Origin: Fructobacillus apis
Lineage (GTDB): Bacteria > Bacillota > Bacilli > Lactobacillales > Lactobacillaceae
Assembly: GCF_023893635.1 (NCBI RefSeq)
Contig: NZ_JAMWYK010000002.1
Span: 124,001 to 188,000, forward strand
Reading direction: 5' to 3'
Length of the DNA stretch: 64,000 nucleotides
The notes under the pieces were generated by a model. The model searched no databases. It saw nothing but the letters and a program-made list of their open reading frames with translations, and was not told the DNA's origin. The number at the start of each line of letters is the position of its first letter. The first letter of the stretch is position 1. Made by a program: the position numbers and the translations under genes. Below are positions 25,845 to 35,059 of the stretch, in pieces.

Positions 25845-26864
25845 TTAATCTTTTTTACGGAGGGCAAAGTCCAACCCGGGCCGTGTATTCAAATCGAGGT
25901 CGGCGAAAACGCCGTCTTCATAGTTCCAGTAACCGGCAGCACCAATCATCGCGGCGTTATCGCCGGTGTATTGCTTCGGCACGGGGATAAAGTTTGTCTC
26001 CGGGAACTTGTTCAACAAGTCCGTTAAGGCAGCGCGCAAGCCGGAATTGGCGGCGACCCCACCAGCCAGCACAAAGGACTTCACCGGGAAGTCGCACAAG
26101 GCGCGGTCCGTCCGGTCAATCAAAGCCTTGATAACCGCTGCTTGGAAGGAAGCGGCAAGGTCGGCCTTGTCGATGTCTTCACCACGCTGTTCAGCGTTGT
26201 GTACCTGATTAATCACAGCGGACTTCAAACCAGAGAAGGAGAAGTCATAGCCAGATTCGCGGGCCATGGCTTGTGGGAACTTGATCGTCACTTCCCCCTT
26301 GGCGGCCAGTTCGTCGATGGCTTTTCCGGCCGGGTAGTTCAGGTTCATCAAGCGTCCAACCTTGTCGTAGGACTCACCCGCGGCGTCATCGTAGGTTTCA
26401 CCCAAAATCTCAAAGGAGTTCTGCTTTTCCATCAAGACGAGTTCGGTGTGACCACCGGAAACCATCAAGGCCAAAGCTGGGTACTCGATGGGTTCGTTGA
26501 AGTTGGCGGCGGCGATGTGTCCTGCCAAGTGGTTCACTGGAATGATTGGCAGGTCGTGAGCCAAGGCAAAGGTCTTCGCCCCCATCAAACCAACCAAAAG
26601 AGAGCCAACTAAGCCCGGCCCATAAGTCACGGCGACGGCGTCAATATCATCAACAGCAATCCCCGCCTCGTCCAAGGCGATGTCCAAGGTCTTCGTGATC
26701 CATTCCAGGTGGTGGCGGGAAGCCACTTCCGGAACGATTCCGCCGAAGCGCTGGTGGGAGTTGATTTGGGTTGCGACGGCGTTTGAAAGAACGGTCTTGC
26801 CGTCCTTTACAATCGCCACTGACGTTTCATCAGCACTAGATTCAAATGCAATTATTGTCGTCAT
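25845..26864 (-). CDS. tsaD: tRNA N6-threonylcarbamoyladenosine transferase TsaD
   Basis: 339 residues. It transfers the threonylcarbamoyl group to A37 of ANN-decoding tRNAs, together with TsaB. N-terminal [14 protein letters not shown], the metal-binding HLAGH (HxxxH), the substrate loop [10 protein letters not shown] and the C-terminal metal Asp region [10 protein letters not shown] are all present. Start ATG overlaps the upstream GNAT gene by 4 bases (ATGA-type), in the operon tsaB-rimI-GNAT-tsaD. Confidence 0.96.
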   Translation of the reverse strand: MTTIIAFESSADETSVAIVKDGKTVLSNAVATQINSHQRFGGIVPEVASRHHLEWITKTLDIALDEAGIAVDDIDAVAVTYGPGLVGSLLVGLMGAKTFALAHDLPIIPVNHLAGHIAAANFNEPIEYPALALMVSGGHTELVLMEKQNSFEILGETYDDAAGESYDKVGRLMNLNYPAGKAIDELAAKGEVTIKFPQAMARESGYDFSFSGLKSAVINQVHNAEQRGEDIDKADLAASFQAAVIKALIDRTDRALCDFPVKSFVLAGGVAANSGLRAALTDLLNKFPETNFIPVPKQYTGDNAAMIGAAGYWNYEDGVFADLDLNTRPGLDFALRKKD

Positions 26865-27277
26865 TGCTTTTTCTCCATTAAAATCGCGGTCTGCCCATCG
26901 GGGTAGTAGTTCTTTCGTTCGTGGTAGGCACTAAAGCCAAACTTCAAATACAAGTTGCGTGCGCGAATGTTGTTTTCGGCCACTTCCAATAACACCCGAC
27001 AAGAGCCAAGGTTCTTCAGCCATTCTTCCAAAACCGCTTGGCCCAGCCCCTGCCCCTGAAGGCCGGGTTGAACAGCAATCAGGTCGAGTTCGGCTTCATC
27101 AAAGAACTTCGTGTAGGACAGAAAGGCCGTTTGCTCTTCGTTAATCAGGTAGTGAACACGGTCGGCCGCCAAGTGCTGTTCGAGCAGTTCCATCGGAAGC
27201 AGGTTCCGTTGAAAGGCTGTCTTTGCAATCATGTAAATCTGATTCGCGTCGGATTGTGTTGCACTTCTAAGCTTCAA
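26861..27277 (-). CDS. GNAT N-acetyltransferase, RimI paralogue
   Basis: 138 residues from a TTG at 27277 that overlaps the stop of the upstream rimI; the frame is open up to an ATG at 27331, but that would bury 18 non-conserved residues inside the preceding gene. GNAT fold with the acetyl-CoA loop [15 protein letters not shown] and the C-terminal [19 protein letters not shown] typical of RimI-like enzymes. A second RimI-type gene in the tsaB-tsaD operon occurs in several lactic acid bacteria; the acceptor protein is not known here. Confidence 0.8.
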   Translation of the reverse strand: MKLRSATQSDANQIYMIAKTAFQRNLLPMELLEQHLAADRVHYLINEEQTAFLSYTKFFDEAELDLIAVQPGLQGQGLGQAVLEEWLKNLGSCRVLLEVAENNIRARNLYLKFGFSAYHERKNYYPDGQTAILMEKKQ

Positions 27278-27836
27278 GATCTTGCACCATTGAAATTGCG
27301 TCTTCTTTATTATCGACGTAGTACTTCTCAATCACGTCTTGCACTCGGAAACCGAGGCGGTCATAGAGTGCCAAAGCCCCCGTGTTCGAACGGCGGGCTT
27401 CCAGGGAAAGCATTGGAAGTCCGATTTCCCAGGCCACAGCCTTCGCCGTGTTAATCATGTAAGAACCGACCTGACGCCCCTGCCAAACGGGTAAGACGGC
27501 GAGGTTTGCAATGTGCAAATCCGGCACTTGCTCACGACGCACTAAGGCGATGAAGCCAATCACCTGATCACGCTTTACGGCGACCAAGTAAAGTCGGTCT
27601 TCTTCCTGGGTCAATTCGTGGTAAAAGTCGCGGGCGACCCACGGCGCGTACCCATTGTAAACGGCCTCTTGGATGGCGACTAACCCTGGAATATCCGAAA
27701 CCGTGGCTAACCGAAGTGTGAGCACGTCCCCGTTCGCTTCGAAGCGCTCACTGGGGAAGTTTATCAAGGTTTGCGCAACCGGCTTTTCCTTCTTTTTCTT
27801 CTTTTTCTTCTTTTTACTTTTAAACTTCAAAAACAT
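27267..27836 (-). CDS. rimI: Ribosomal protein S18 alanine N-acetyltransferase RimI-like, with poly-lysine N-terminus
   Basis: 189 residues. The GNAT domain (about 40-180) has NLAVLPVWQGRQVGSYMI and LEARRSNTGALALYDRLGF, the RimI signature. The N-terminus (MFLKFKSKKKKKKKKKEK) holds nine or more consecutive lysines from an AAG/AAA tract at about 27789-27816, absent from usual RimI (about 150 residues). It overlaps the 3' end of tsaB by 17 bases. The tract may be prone to slippage. Assignment to rimI rests on the domain and on the position between tsaB and tsaD. Confidence 0.85.
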   Translation of the reverse strand: MFLKFKSKKKKKKKKKEKPVAQTLINFPSERFEANGDVLTLRLATVSDIPGLVAIQEAVYNGYAPWVARDFYHELTQEEDRLYLVAVKRDQVIGFIALVRREQVPDLHIANLAVLPVWQGRQVGSYMINTAKAVAWEIGLPMLSLEARRSNTGALALYDRLGFRVQDVIEKYYVDNKEDAISMVQDLEA

Positions 27837-28602
27837 AAGGCTTGTCCAGAGGCTTTCCTGCCTGGTTCTTTTCCCAGTTCAGTTCCGCCTGTGTCTTTCT
27901 CAAATAAGAGGGTGTTAAGTTGGCAACGTCTTCGACTGGCTTGACCGTCTTGGCCAAATCGACCAATCCGGTTCCGTCAGGCAGTGATTCGTCTTCTGAC
28001 AGGATGATTGGTGATAGACGAGACAGTTCTTCTTCGATGGCTTCCTTGAAGTGGCTACCATCCCCCACCACGATGACTGATTCGCCGACCTGAGCCACGA
28101 GATCAAGCACTTCGTCAATTGGGTAGTGACCGTCTTCTAGGACTGTTTCATCGCCAAGGTAGGCACCAGCAAAGACGTTGTCGTTACGGGCATCAAAGAG
28201 GGCGAGCACCAAGGAGTCCTTTGACTTGTGAACAAAGGGCGTGTCCATACCCAAATCCGTGTCCGCCTTCTTCACTGCCCAGTTCGCCAACTGAACTTGG
28301 CGGGCCAAGGCCTTCAAAGACGAAATGGCCAGCAGCGGCTTGTCCAAAGTGTCGGCCAGGACTTTGCCGACCGTCACCCCAATTCGCAGACCGGTAAAGG
28401 AACCAGGCCCTTTGGCAATGGCGATTTGGTCAAGGTCTTGCAGGGTCCAGCCTTCTTTTGCAAGCAGGTTTTTCACTGCGGGCAAGAGATCCACGGAGTG
28501 GTTTTTAGGTTGATTCGTTTGAACGGATGACAAGATGTCACCGTCTTTTGCCAACGCCACTAAGAGCGGTTGGTTACTGGTATCAATTGCAAGGACTTTC
28601 AT
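27820..28602 (-). CDS. tsaB: tRNA threonylcarbamoyladenosine biosynthesis protein TsaB
   Basis: 260 residues. Paralogue of TsaD that forms the TsaBD heterodimer for t6A formation. AIDTSNQPLLVAL at the N-terminus and GPGSFTGLRIGVTVGKVLA are diagnostic. First gene of tsaB-rimI-GNAT-tsaD. Confidence 0.94.
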   Translation of the reverse strand: MKVLAIDTSNQPLLVALAKDGDILSSVQTNQPKNHSVDLLPAVKNLLAKEGWTLQDLDQIAIAKGPGSFTGLRIGVTVGKVLADTLDKPLLAISSLKALARQVQLANWAVKKADTDLGMDTPFVHKSKDSLVLALFDARNDNVFAGAYLGDETVLEDGHYPIDEVLDLVAQVGESVIVVGDGSHFKEAIEEELSRLSPIILSEDESLPDGTGLVDLAKTVKPVEDVANLTPSYLRKTQAELNWEKNQAGKPLDKPYVFEV

Positions 28603-28664
28603 GGACCCTCCTACAAAACGTCTACTTTTCTTTATTTTACTAAAAGAAAAGTCCGATTCAAATA

Positions 28665-28690
28665 AAAAAGCCGCTGCATGCGGCTTAATT
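28665..28690 (-). terminator. Terminator after ptsH
   Basis: AAGCCGC/GCGGCTT with loop TGCAT, minus-strand run of six T. Confidence 0.75.
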
Positions 28691-28712
28691 TATGTTCTAA
28701 GAATCACTTTGA

Positions 28713-28982
28713 TTACTTAGCCAAACCTTCGTTACGCATCACTGTTGAAACAGCGTGGATGGCATCCTTGGCGTCGTCGCCGTCTGCCTTAATCGTAACG
28801 TCGGCACCATGACCAACACCGAGTGACATCACACCCATGATTGACTTCAAGTTAACTTCCTTACCTTGGTATGAAAGCGTGACTTCAGCGTTAAACTTTG
28901 ATGCTGCTTGGACAAGCAAAGTTGCTGGGCGGGCGTGAATACCCGTTTCTGAAATGATGTTAAACTCTTTTGTTTCTGCCAT
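28713..28982 (-). CDS. ptsH: Phosphocarrier protein HPr
   Basis: 89 residues. HPr carries phosphate from Enzyme I to sugar permeases and, when phosphorylated on Ser by HPr kinase, acts with CcpA in carbon control. GIHARPAT holds the catalytic His16 and [13 protein letters not shown] the regulatory Ser47. It is followed at once by a terminator, so there is no ptsI partner in the operon, unlike the usual ptsHI. AAAAAGGAG precedes the start. Confidence 0.96.
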   Translation of the reverse strand: MAETKEFNIISETGIHARPATLLVQAASKFNAEVTLSYQGKEVNLKSIMGVMSLGVGHGADVTIKADGDDAKDAIHAVSTVMRNEGLAK

Positions 28983-29021
28983 GTTTTTTCTCCTTTTTGG
29001 AAAAGTCTTACCAACGACTTT

Positions 29022-29050
29022 AGTTTATCAAAGCGCTTACAAAATAGCAA
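29022..29050 (-). promoter_or_regulatory. ptsH promoter with an overlapping cre-like site
   Basis: On the minus strand TTGCTA (29050-29045), a 17-base spacer and TAAACT (29027-29022). The spacer holds TTGTAAGCGCTTTGA (29042-29028), one mismatch from the catabolite-responsive element consensus. CcpA binding here would block RNA polymerase. Confidence 0.5.
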
Positions 29051-29053
29051 GAC

Positions 29054-30079
29054 CTAATCGCGGTCTAACCCTTGAAACAATCGCCCGCCGGACGCTTTTG
29101 CAAGTCTGTTATTGTACGCTTTTCCCAAGCCCATGTCGGGCATCGATTGCACGTAAATTCTATCAATCTTTTGCTCGTCATCAAAGTAGCGCAAGCCGGC
29201 AAACAAATTCTCGGAGGCTTGGTTCAAGTTGTGTCCCAGCGACCAGGAAGGCTGCTTTTTATCCTTCAAATTCTTCAACAAGTCTTCGTCTGCCATGACC
29301 GCGTCATGTTCCGTCAAAACTTCTTGGAGATCGAACCAATCCAACGGGTCAAAGACGAAGACGTCCTTGTCCGGTGCGTAATGACGGTACTTCATTCCCG
29401 GTGCCTTTGGCGTTTGATCGGCGGCCAAGGCCTTCTTGCTGGTTCCGTCCACCACTTCTTCGCCGAGAACCTTAGCCAAGTCTTCCTGACTGACCGCTCC
29501 CGTTCGAAGAATCGTCGGCGTTTTCGCCGTCATATCGATGACGGTTGATTCCACACCAACCTGGGTCGGCCCGTCGTCGATGATGCCGGCGACTTTGCCA
29601 TCCATATCGTGTTGCACGTGCGCAGCGGTCGTCGGTGACGGCTTACCAGACAGGTTGGCGGAAGGGCCAACAATTGGGAATCCCGCTTCCTTAATCAGCG
29701 TCCGCGTCACTTCGTTTGCCGGCATTCGAACGGCTGCGGTTTGCAAACCACCGGTCACAAGCATTGAGACTTGGCCTTCCTTAATCGGAAGAATGATGGT
29801 CAAAGAACCGGGCCAGAAGGCCGTCATCAAGGACTTGGCCTTGTCTGAAATTTCGACGTAGGGCGTAAGCTGGACGATATTGCCGACCGTCATAATCAAC
29901 GGGTTGTCCGCCGGACGCCCCTTGGCGGCAAAGACCTTCTTCACCGCTTCGTCGTTTGTCGCATCCGCCCCTAAACCGTAAACGGTTTCGGTTGGAAAGC
30001 CGACAACTTCGCCTTGCTGAAGTAACTTAGCCGCTGCTTCGATATCCGTATTTTGATTGTTAAAGTGTTTCGTTTCCAT
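29054..30079 (-). CDS. tsaC: L-threonylcarbamoyladenylate synthase (Sua5/TsaC type)
   Basis: 341 residues: YrdC catalytic domain (1-215) with FPTETVYGLGADA, the KGRPADNPL nucleotide site and SANLSGKPSPT, then a C-terminal Sua5 domain. It makes threonylcarbamoyl-AMP from threonine, bicarbonate and ATP, the first step of t6A synthesis, feeding TsaBD encoded 1.5 kb away. The start overlaps the prmC 3' end by 20 bases. Confidence 0.95.
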   Translation of the reverse strand: METKHFNNQNTDIEAAAKLLQQGEVVGFPTETVYGLGADATNDEAVKKVFAAKGRPADNPLIMTVGNIVQLTPYVEISDKAKSLMTAFWPGSLTIILPIKEGQVSMLVTGGLQTAAVRMPANEVTRTLIKEAGFPIVGPSANLSGKPSPTTAAHVQHDMDGKVAGIIDDGPTQVGVESTVIDMTAKTPTILRTGAVSQEDLAKVLGEEVVDGTSKKALAADQTPKAPGMKYRHYAPDKDVFVFDPLDWFDLQEVLTEHDAVMADEDLLKNLKDKKQPSWSLGHNLNQASENLFAGLRYFDDEQKIDRIYVQSMPDMGLGKAYNNRLAKASGGRLFQGLDRD

Positions 30080-31052
30080 GAACTTTTACCCGAATCATTC
30101 GATCTAAACCTGCCAGGTCCTGTTTCACATCCACCTCAGCAGTTGGTAATGCCTCTTTAAAAATCTTTTTGAGCTTGTCGCCCTGGTCGTAGCCAATCTC
30201 AAAGTAGGCCCGGCCGTTTTCGGTCAAGTGGTCGGCGAGCTGCACGGCCATCTTTTCGTATAGCGCGAGCCCCTCGTTTTTGGCATACAGCGCCAAATCG
30301 GGTTCGTAGGCCACCACTGAGTCGTCCATCTCGTCTTGAGCATCCTCGCGGATGTAAGGCGGGTTGGAGACAATCACGTCAAAGCGTTGCCCTGAAAAAG
30401 TCGCAAACAAATCGGACTCTTCCAAGGTCACGCGTTCAGCCAAACCAAACTTCTTTCGGTTTTCAAAGGCAATGGCGAGGGCCGGACGTGAAATGTCAGC
30501 CGCCGTCACCTTTAATTCTGGCCGTTCAGCAGCCAAAGTCAAGGCGATGGCCCCAGAACCGGTCCCAACGTCCAAAAGCGTTGGTTTTTCAGCCAAGACC
30601 GGTTGCTTCTTCAAATCGTTTAAGACCCAGTCGACCAGGAGCTCGGTTTCGGGACGCGGAATCAACACGCGTTCGTCAACGAGAAAGTCGCGCCCATAAA
30701 AGGGTGCTTCACCGATGATGTACTGAGCGGGTCGGTCCTTGACCAAGGCCGCAACCCAACTAGGCCAGCGGGCGGAAAGCCAGTCCGGCATTACACGCGT
30801 TAAGTTGGCGCGAAGCATGCCGTAGTTGACTTTTAAGGCACCCGTTAACAAGAAATCCAAGTTATCGAGGGCTTCGCCTTCATCCTTACCGGCCGCGACC
30901 AGTTCGGCCAAGGCCCACTTACGCGCTTCCAAAAGTGAAATTGACGGATTCTTCGCAGAAGCCCGACTTGAACGACCAACTTGACGTTGGAATCGGCCCT
31001 TGCCGTTCTCGTTTAAGGCGGCAAGCGAACGCTTTTCGTCTTCGTCTGCCAT
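30060..31052 (-). CDS. prmC: Peptide chain release factor N5-glutamine methyltransferase PrmC
   Basis: 330 residues. It methylates the GGQ glutamine of RF1/RF2. Class I methyltransferase with LLDVGTGSGAIALTLA (SAM site) and the catalytic NPPY in FDVIVSNPPYIRED. The first 40 residues are a basic, Ser/Arg-rich extension not seen in most PrmC (about 280 residues); a later start is possible but the ATG abuts the prfA stop. Immediately downstream of prfA, its substrate gene. Confidence 0.93.
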   Translation of the reverse strand: MADEDEKRSLAALNENGKGRFQRQVGRSSRASAKNPSISLLEARKWALAELVAAGKDEGEALDNLDFLLTGALKVNYGMLRANLTRVMPDWLSARWPSWVAALVKDRPAQYIIGEAPFYGRDFLVDERVLIPRPETELLVDWVLNDLKKQPVLAEKPTLLDVGTGSGAIALTLAAERPELKVTAADISRPALAIAFENRKKFGLAERVTLEESDLFATFSGQRFDVIVSNPPYIREDAQDEMDDSVVAYEPDLALYAKNEGLALYEKMAVQLADHLTENGRAYFEIGYDQGDKLKKIFKEALPTAEVDVKQDLAGLDRMIRVKVHGNETL

Positions 31053-31053
31053 G

Positions 31054-32133
31054 CTATTGCTCGTTCAAGGCAGCCAACTTCGCTGTCTGTTCTTCAAGAA
31101 CCAAGGCGTCGATGATTTCACCAAGGTCACCACCGATAATGCGGTCCAACTTGTTTAACGTCAACCCGATGCGGTGGTCCGTTACACGGTTTTGTGGGTA
31201 GTTGTAGGTACGGATACGTTCGGAACGGGCACCGGAACCGACAGCCGTCTTACGCGCTTCGGCGTATTCCGCTTCGTTTTCTTGGGCGAAGTGGTCGTAA
31301 ACACGGGCGTTCAAGACCTTCCATGCCTTCGCACGGTTTTGCTGCTGGGAACGTTCGTCCTGCATGGCCACCGTGATCCCCGTTGGTTCGTGGGTCAAAC
31401 GAATGGCAGATGACGTCTTGTTAACGTGCTGTCCACCGGCACCAGAGGCACGGTAAACGTCTTCACGAACGTCCTTTGGATCGATCAAACCGTTTTCGTC
31501 GACTTCTTCGAATTCAGGCATGATTCCAACCGTCGCCGTTGACGTGTGAACACGGCCCTGCGTTTCAGTGGCAGGCACTCGTTGCACACGGTGAGCACCG
31601 GATTCGAACTTCAACTTAGAGTAGACCTTGTCACCAGTAATCATGGCAGCGACTTCCTTGTAACCACCGACTTCCGTCGTTGTTTCATCGATGATTTGAA
31701 GGGTCCAGCCCTGGTTTTCGGCGTAGCGACGGTACATGCCCAAAAGGTCAGCCGCAAAGAGGGAAGATTCATCCCCACCGGCCGCTCCACGGATTTCCAT
31801 GATGATGTTCTTATCATCGTTTTCATCCTTTGGAAGCATCATGACCTTCAACTTTTCTTCCAGTTCTTCACGTTCTGGCTTCAAGTTGGCCAAGTCTTCC
31901 TTGGCCAATTCACCCATTTCGTCGTCTGAAAGCATTTCTTCGGCGTCTTCGATGCCAGAAACCACGTCCTTGTAGTGGAGGTACGTTTCCACCGTTTCAC
32001 GGATGGAACCGGCTTCCTTTGAGAGCTTCATATAGTTTTGGGAATCCCCCATCACTTCGGGGTCCGCAAGCATTTGGTTTAATTCGTCGTAGCGGTCTAC
32101 AACGGATTGAATTTGTGCAAAAATTGGATCCAT
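31054..32133 (-). CDS. prfA: Peptide chain release factor 1
   Basis: 359 residues, normal length. Recognises UAA/UAG. The catalytic GGQ is in [10 protein letters not shown]; the stop-codon-reading loop with a PAT-type tripeptide is in [14 protein letters not shown]. Operon tdk-prfA-prmC-tsaC, as in many Firmicutes. Confidence 0.97.
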   Translation of the reverse strand: MDPIFAQIQSVVDRYDELNQMLADPEVMGDSQNYMKLSKEAGSIRETVETYLHYKDVVSGIEDAEEMLSDDEMGELAKEDLANLKPEREELEEKLKVMMLPKDENDDKNIIMEIRGAAGGDESSLFAADLLGMYRRYAENQGWTLQIIDETTTEVGGYKEVAAMITGDKVYSKLKFESGAHRVQRVPATETQGRVHTSTATVGIMPEFEEVDENGLIDPKDVREDVYRASGAGGQHVNKTSSAIRLTHEPTGITVAMQDERSQQQNRAKAWKVLNARVYDHFAQENEAEYAEARKTAVGSGARSERIRTYNYPQNRVTDHRIGLTLNKLDRIIGGDLGEIIDALVLEEQTAKLAALNEQ

Positions 32134-32136
32134 TTC

Positions 32137-32736
32137 TTACTCCTTCTCGTTATCCACCATGTTCATGTCAGGGTGGAACCAGTGGTAGCGACAGGTTGGC
32201 TTGTAAGCTTCGTCCCCACCAATTTGGATTTGTGCCCCTTCGTACTGGGGCTTTCCGTCAGCAAAACGCAACTGCGTCGTGGCTTTGCGTCCACAGAATG
32301 AACAGATGGTCTTCATTTCGACCAACTTGTCAGCCATTTCAAAGAGGCGCTTTGACCCTTCAAACAATTCGTTGAAGGCGTCTTGTTTCAGGCCAAAAGT
32401 CATAACCGGCTTGTTGAGAAAATCCACCACGTAGGCCAACTGGTCCACCTGGTCCTTTGACAAGAACTGGGCCTCATCAACCAAGACGGCCGCCAAGTCG
32501 AAGTGTTCCACTTCCTTTTTGATCATTGAAAACAAATCAGTGTCCGGTTCGATGACACGGGCCGGACGTTTCAAACCGATGCGAGAAGCAATCATGCCTT
32601 CGCCGTCACGGTCGTTAATCAAGGGCGTCAACAATAAGACGTGCTTTCCTTGAGATTCATAATTATGGGCGACTTTTAAAATTTCGATTGATTTACCGGA
32701 GCCCATTGCTCCGTATTCAAAGTACAACTGTGCCAA
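32137..32736 (-). CDS. tdk: Thymidine kinase
   Basis: Walker A YGAMGSGKSIEIL at residues 6-18, Walker B VLVDEAQFL, a zinc-type cysteine pair CSFC and a second pair in CRYHW. Salvage of thymidine to dTMP. I start at the TTG at 32736 (MAQLYFEYG), which matches the family N-terminus and has GGGGTGG 6-7 bases upstream; a GTG at 32751 would add MGWTF. First gene of tdk-prfA-prmC-tsaC. Confidence 0.94.
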   Translation of the reverse strand: MAQLYFEYGAMGSGKSIEILKVAHNYESQGKHVLLLTPLINDRDGEGMIASRIGLKRPARVIEPDTDLFSMIKKEVEHFDLAAVLVDEAQFLSKDQVDQLAYVVDFLNKPVMTFGLKQDAFNELFEGSKRLFEMADKLVEMKTICSFCGRKATTQLRFADGKPQYEGAQIQIGGDEAYKPTCRYHWFHPDMNMVDNEKE

Positions 32737-32872
32737 AAAAGTCCACCCCACTCTTCCTTAATATACCAATCTATTATAGCAATTTTTAGAGGCCTTTACG
32801 ATGGGCCAGACCAATTTGTCAAAATTGCTTAGAGTCGTGTTAAAATAAGTGATTAGAAAAGGAGGGCGTTTC

Positions 32873-34231
32873 ATGTCATTGAAAAGCCAGTTGGCCAAGT
32901 TCACGGCCCAATCATCTCACTTCGTCTTGCACGATATTTTGAAGCGAGGCGGTACATCATTGCCAGGTAAACTGGCCGTTACCATTGACCCCGACGTCTT
33001 GTCATCCGTCCAAGCCGACTTCGACCTCGTTGTCGTCACTGGAACGAACGGGAAGACGCTGACAACCGCCCTCATCACACGTATTTTGAAGGCCGGGGGC
33101 TACTCCGTCATCACGAACCCTTCCGGTTCAAACATGGTGCAGGGAGTTGCCGGTACGCTTTTGACAACGAAGGTCGAACCGTCACCAAACGGTAAGAAGC
33201 CCATCGCCGTCTTGGAAGTGGACGAAGCAAACGTCTTGTCACTAACAAAGGCCATCAAGCCAAAGTACTTCGTGTTGTCCAACCTGTTCCGCGATCAGAT
33301 GGATCGCTACGGTGAAATCTACACGACCTACGACAAAATCATTAACGGTATTAACGAGGCGCCCGACGCGACTGTGATTATGAACGCCGATTCGCCAATT
33401 CTCGCGCGTGGGACTTTTAAAAACAAGCGACTCTACTTTGGATTCGACCACGTGAAGGAAGCCGACTACAAGGACATGAAGGCGCCCAACAACACGGATG
33501 GCATCCTGAGCCCAACGGACAACTCCGTGTTGCACTATAACTTCATCACCTATGCCAACCTTGGAAAGTACTTCTCAACGACGGACGACTTCGCCCGCCC
33601 AGCTTTGGACGTCGCGGTGACGGATTTGGCCGAACTCACGCCAAAGTCATCCGCTTTCTCAATCGACGGCAACCCGTACGAAATCGCCATCGGTGGTTTG
33701 TACAACATCTACAACGCCCTCGCCGCCTACACGGTTGGTAAGGCCTTCGCGGTGACGCCGGAACAAATCAAGACGGCCTTCGAAGAAAACAAGCAAATCT
33801 TCGGTCGCCAGGAATCACTAAAGATTGGCGACAAGGAACTCACGATTCTGTTGATCAAAAACCCGGTTGGTACGAACACGGTCATCGACATGATGGAAAC
33901 GGAAAAGGATCCGTTCACCTTCCTGGCCATGCTAAACGCCAACTACGCCGACGGAATCGACACGTCCTGGATCTGGGACGCCGAGTTTGAACGCCTGCAC
34001 GATTCCAACATGCAAGCGGTGATGACCGGTGGTGAACGCTACAAGGACATCACGGTGCGTTTGAAGATGGCCGGCTACGACATCAATGAGACCTTCCCAA
34101 AGACGGAACAGATCATCGATGCCATCGAAGAAGCCCCAACCAAGAAGGTTTACCTTGCCGCTACCTACACGGCCATGCTTCAAGTGCGTGCCGTTTTGAT
34201 GGACAAGGGTTACATCAAGGAGGAGTTCTAA
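32873..34231 (+). CDS. murT: Lipid II isoglutaminyl synthase, subunit MurT, lacking the zinc-ribbon cysteines
   Basis: 452 residues from ATG 32873, which has AAGGAGG 7 bases upstream; an in-frame GTG at 32849 precedes that site. MurT with GatD amidates the D-Glu of lipid II. Mur-ligase ATP loop VVTGTNGKTLTTAL (about 49-62), C-terminal DUF1727 with the catalytic DTSWIWDAEFE. The four-cysteine zinc ribbon normally inserted in the middle domain is absent: residues 209-243 keep the frame (LHYNFITYANLGKY) but have Ser, Thr and Asp where CPxC and CPNC would be. ATG of gatD overlaps the stop (TAATG). Confidence 0.95.
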   Translation: MSLKSQLAKFTAQSSHFVLHDILKRGGTSLPGKLAVTIDPDVLSSVQADFDLVVVTGTNGKTLTTALITRILKAGGYSVITNPSGSNMVQGVAGTLLTTKVEPSPNGKKPIAVLEVDEANVLSLTKAIKPKYFVLSNLFRDQMDRYGEIYTTYDKIINGINEAPDATVIMNADSPILARGTFKNKRLYFGFDHVKEADYKDMKAPNNTDGILSPTDNSVLHYNFITYANLGKYFSTTDDFARPALDVAVTDLAELTPKSSAFSIDGNPYEIAIGGLYNIYNALAAYTVGKAFAVTPEQIKTAFEENKQIFGRQESLKIGDKELTILLIKNPVGTNTVIDMMETEKDPFTFLAMLNANYADGIDTSWIWDAEFERLHDSNMQAVMTGGERYKDITVRLKMAGYDINETFPKTEQIIDAIEEAPTKKVYLAATYTAMLQVRAVLMDKGYIKEEF

Positions 34232-34962
34232 TGACGGAATACAAGTTGAATTTAGCACACCTCTACGGTGACTTAATGAACACCTACGGCGATTATGGTA
34301 ACATCATCGCACTGCGCTACTACGCCAAGCAAATCGGCGTTGAAATCGACGATCAGTTGATTTCCTTGAATGACGACTTCGACGCGGACGCGTTCGACTT
34401 TGTCCTCTTCGGTGGTGGTCAGGATTACGAAGAAACCATCGTGGCAAAAGACCTTGTTCAAAAGAAGGACAGCCTGAAGAAGTACATCGAAAACGACGGT
34501 CCCCTCTTGGCCGTCTGTGGTGGCTTCCAGCTGCTCGGTCACTACATGGAAATGGCCGACGGTCAGCGTGTTGATGGGATTGGGGTCATGGACCACTACA
34601 CCACCAACATGACAAACGAAGAAGTGCAGGCCGAAAAGGGTAAGCGTTTGACCGGTGACATCGTCATCAATAACAACGAAACCGGCGAGACCTACCACGG
34701 CTTCGAAAACCACCAGGGTCGCACGTTCTTAGGAAAGGGCGAAAAGGCCCTCGGAACGGTGACGCAGGGTCAGGGTAACAACGGAATGGACCAGAGCGAA
34801 GGGGTGATCTACCACAACGTGTACGGTTCTTACTTCCACGGCCCAATCTTTACCCGTAACGGAAACTTGGCCAAGCGCGTGCTCGCCACGGCTTTGGAAC
34901 GTAAGTATCCGGAAGTGGACTGGTTCAAGAAGCTCGAACCAATTCAAGCCGAAACATTTTAA
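34231..34962 (+). CDS. gatD: Lipid II isoglutaminyl synthase, glutaminase subunit GatD
   Basis: 243 residues. Class I glutamine amidotransferase (GATase_3/CobQ type) delivering ammonia to MurT. Nucleophile Cys96 is in LLAVCGGFQLLG and the catalytic His in SYFHGPIFTRN. Translationally coupled to murT; terminator at 34971-35000. Confidence 0.96.
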   Translation: MTEYKLNLAHLYGDLMNTYGDYGNIIALRYYAKQIGVEIDDQLISLNDDFDADAFDFVLFGGGQDYEETIVAKDLVQKKDSLKKYIENDGPLLAVCGGFQLLGHYMEMADGQRVDGIGVMDHYTTNMTNEEVQAEKGKRLTGDIVINNNETGETYHGFENHQGRTFLGKGEKALGTVTQGQGNNGMDQSEGVIYHNVYGSYFHGPIFTRNGNLAKRVLATALERKYPEVDWFKKLEPIQAETF

Positions 34963-34970
34963 TCAACTGA

Positions 34971-35002
34971 AAAAGTCCGCACCGAGGGTGCGGGCTTTTT
35001 GC
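34971..35002 (+). terminator. Terminator after murT-gatD
   Basis: CCGCACC/GGTGCGG with flanking AAAAG and CTTTTT. Confidence 0.85.
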
Positions 35003-35025
35003 TTGTCCTAAACGACCAGAATTTT

Positions 35026-35053
35026 TTGCAAAAATTGCCAGCCGTGCTAAACT
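35026..35053 (+). promoter_or_regulatory. Promoter of the structured RNA at 35.06 kb
   Basis: TTGCAA (35026-35031), 16-base spacer, extended -10 TGCTAAACT (hexamer 35048-35053). Start expected at about 35060. Confidence 0.5.
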
Positions 35054-35059
35054 ATGTAC

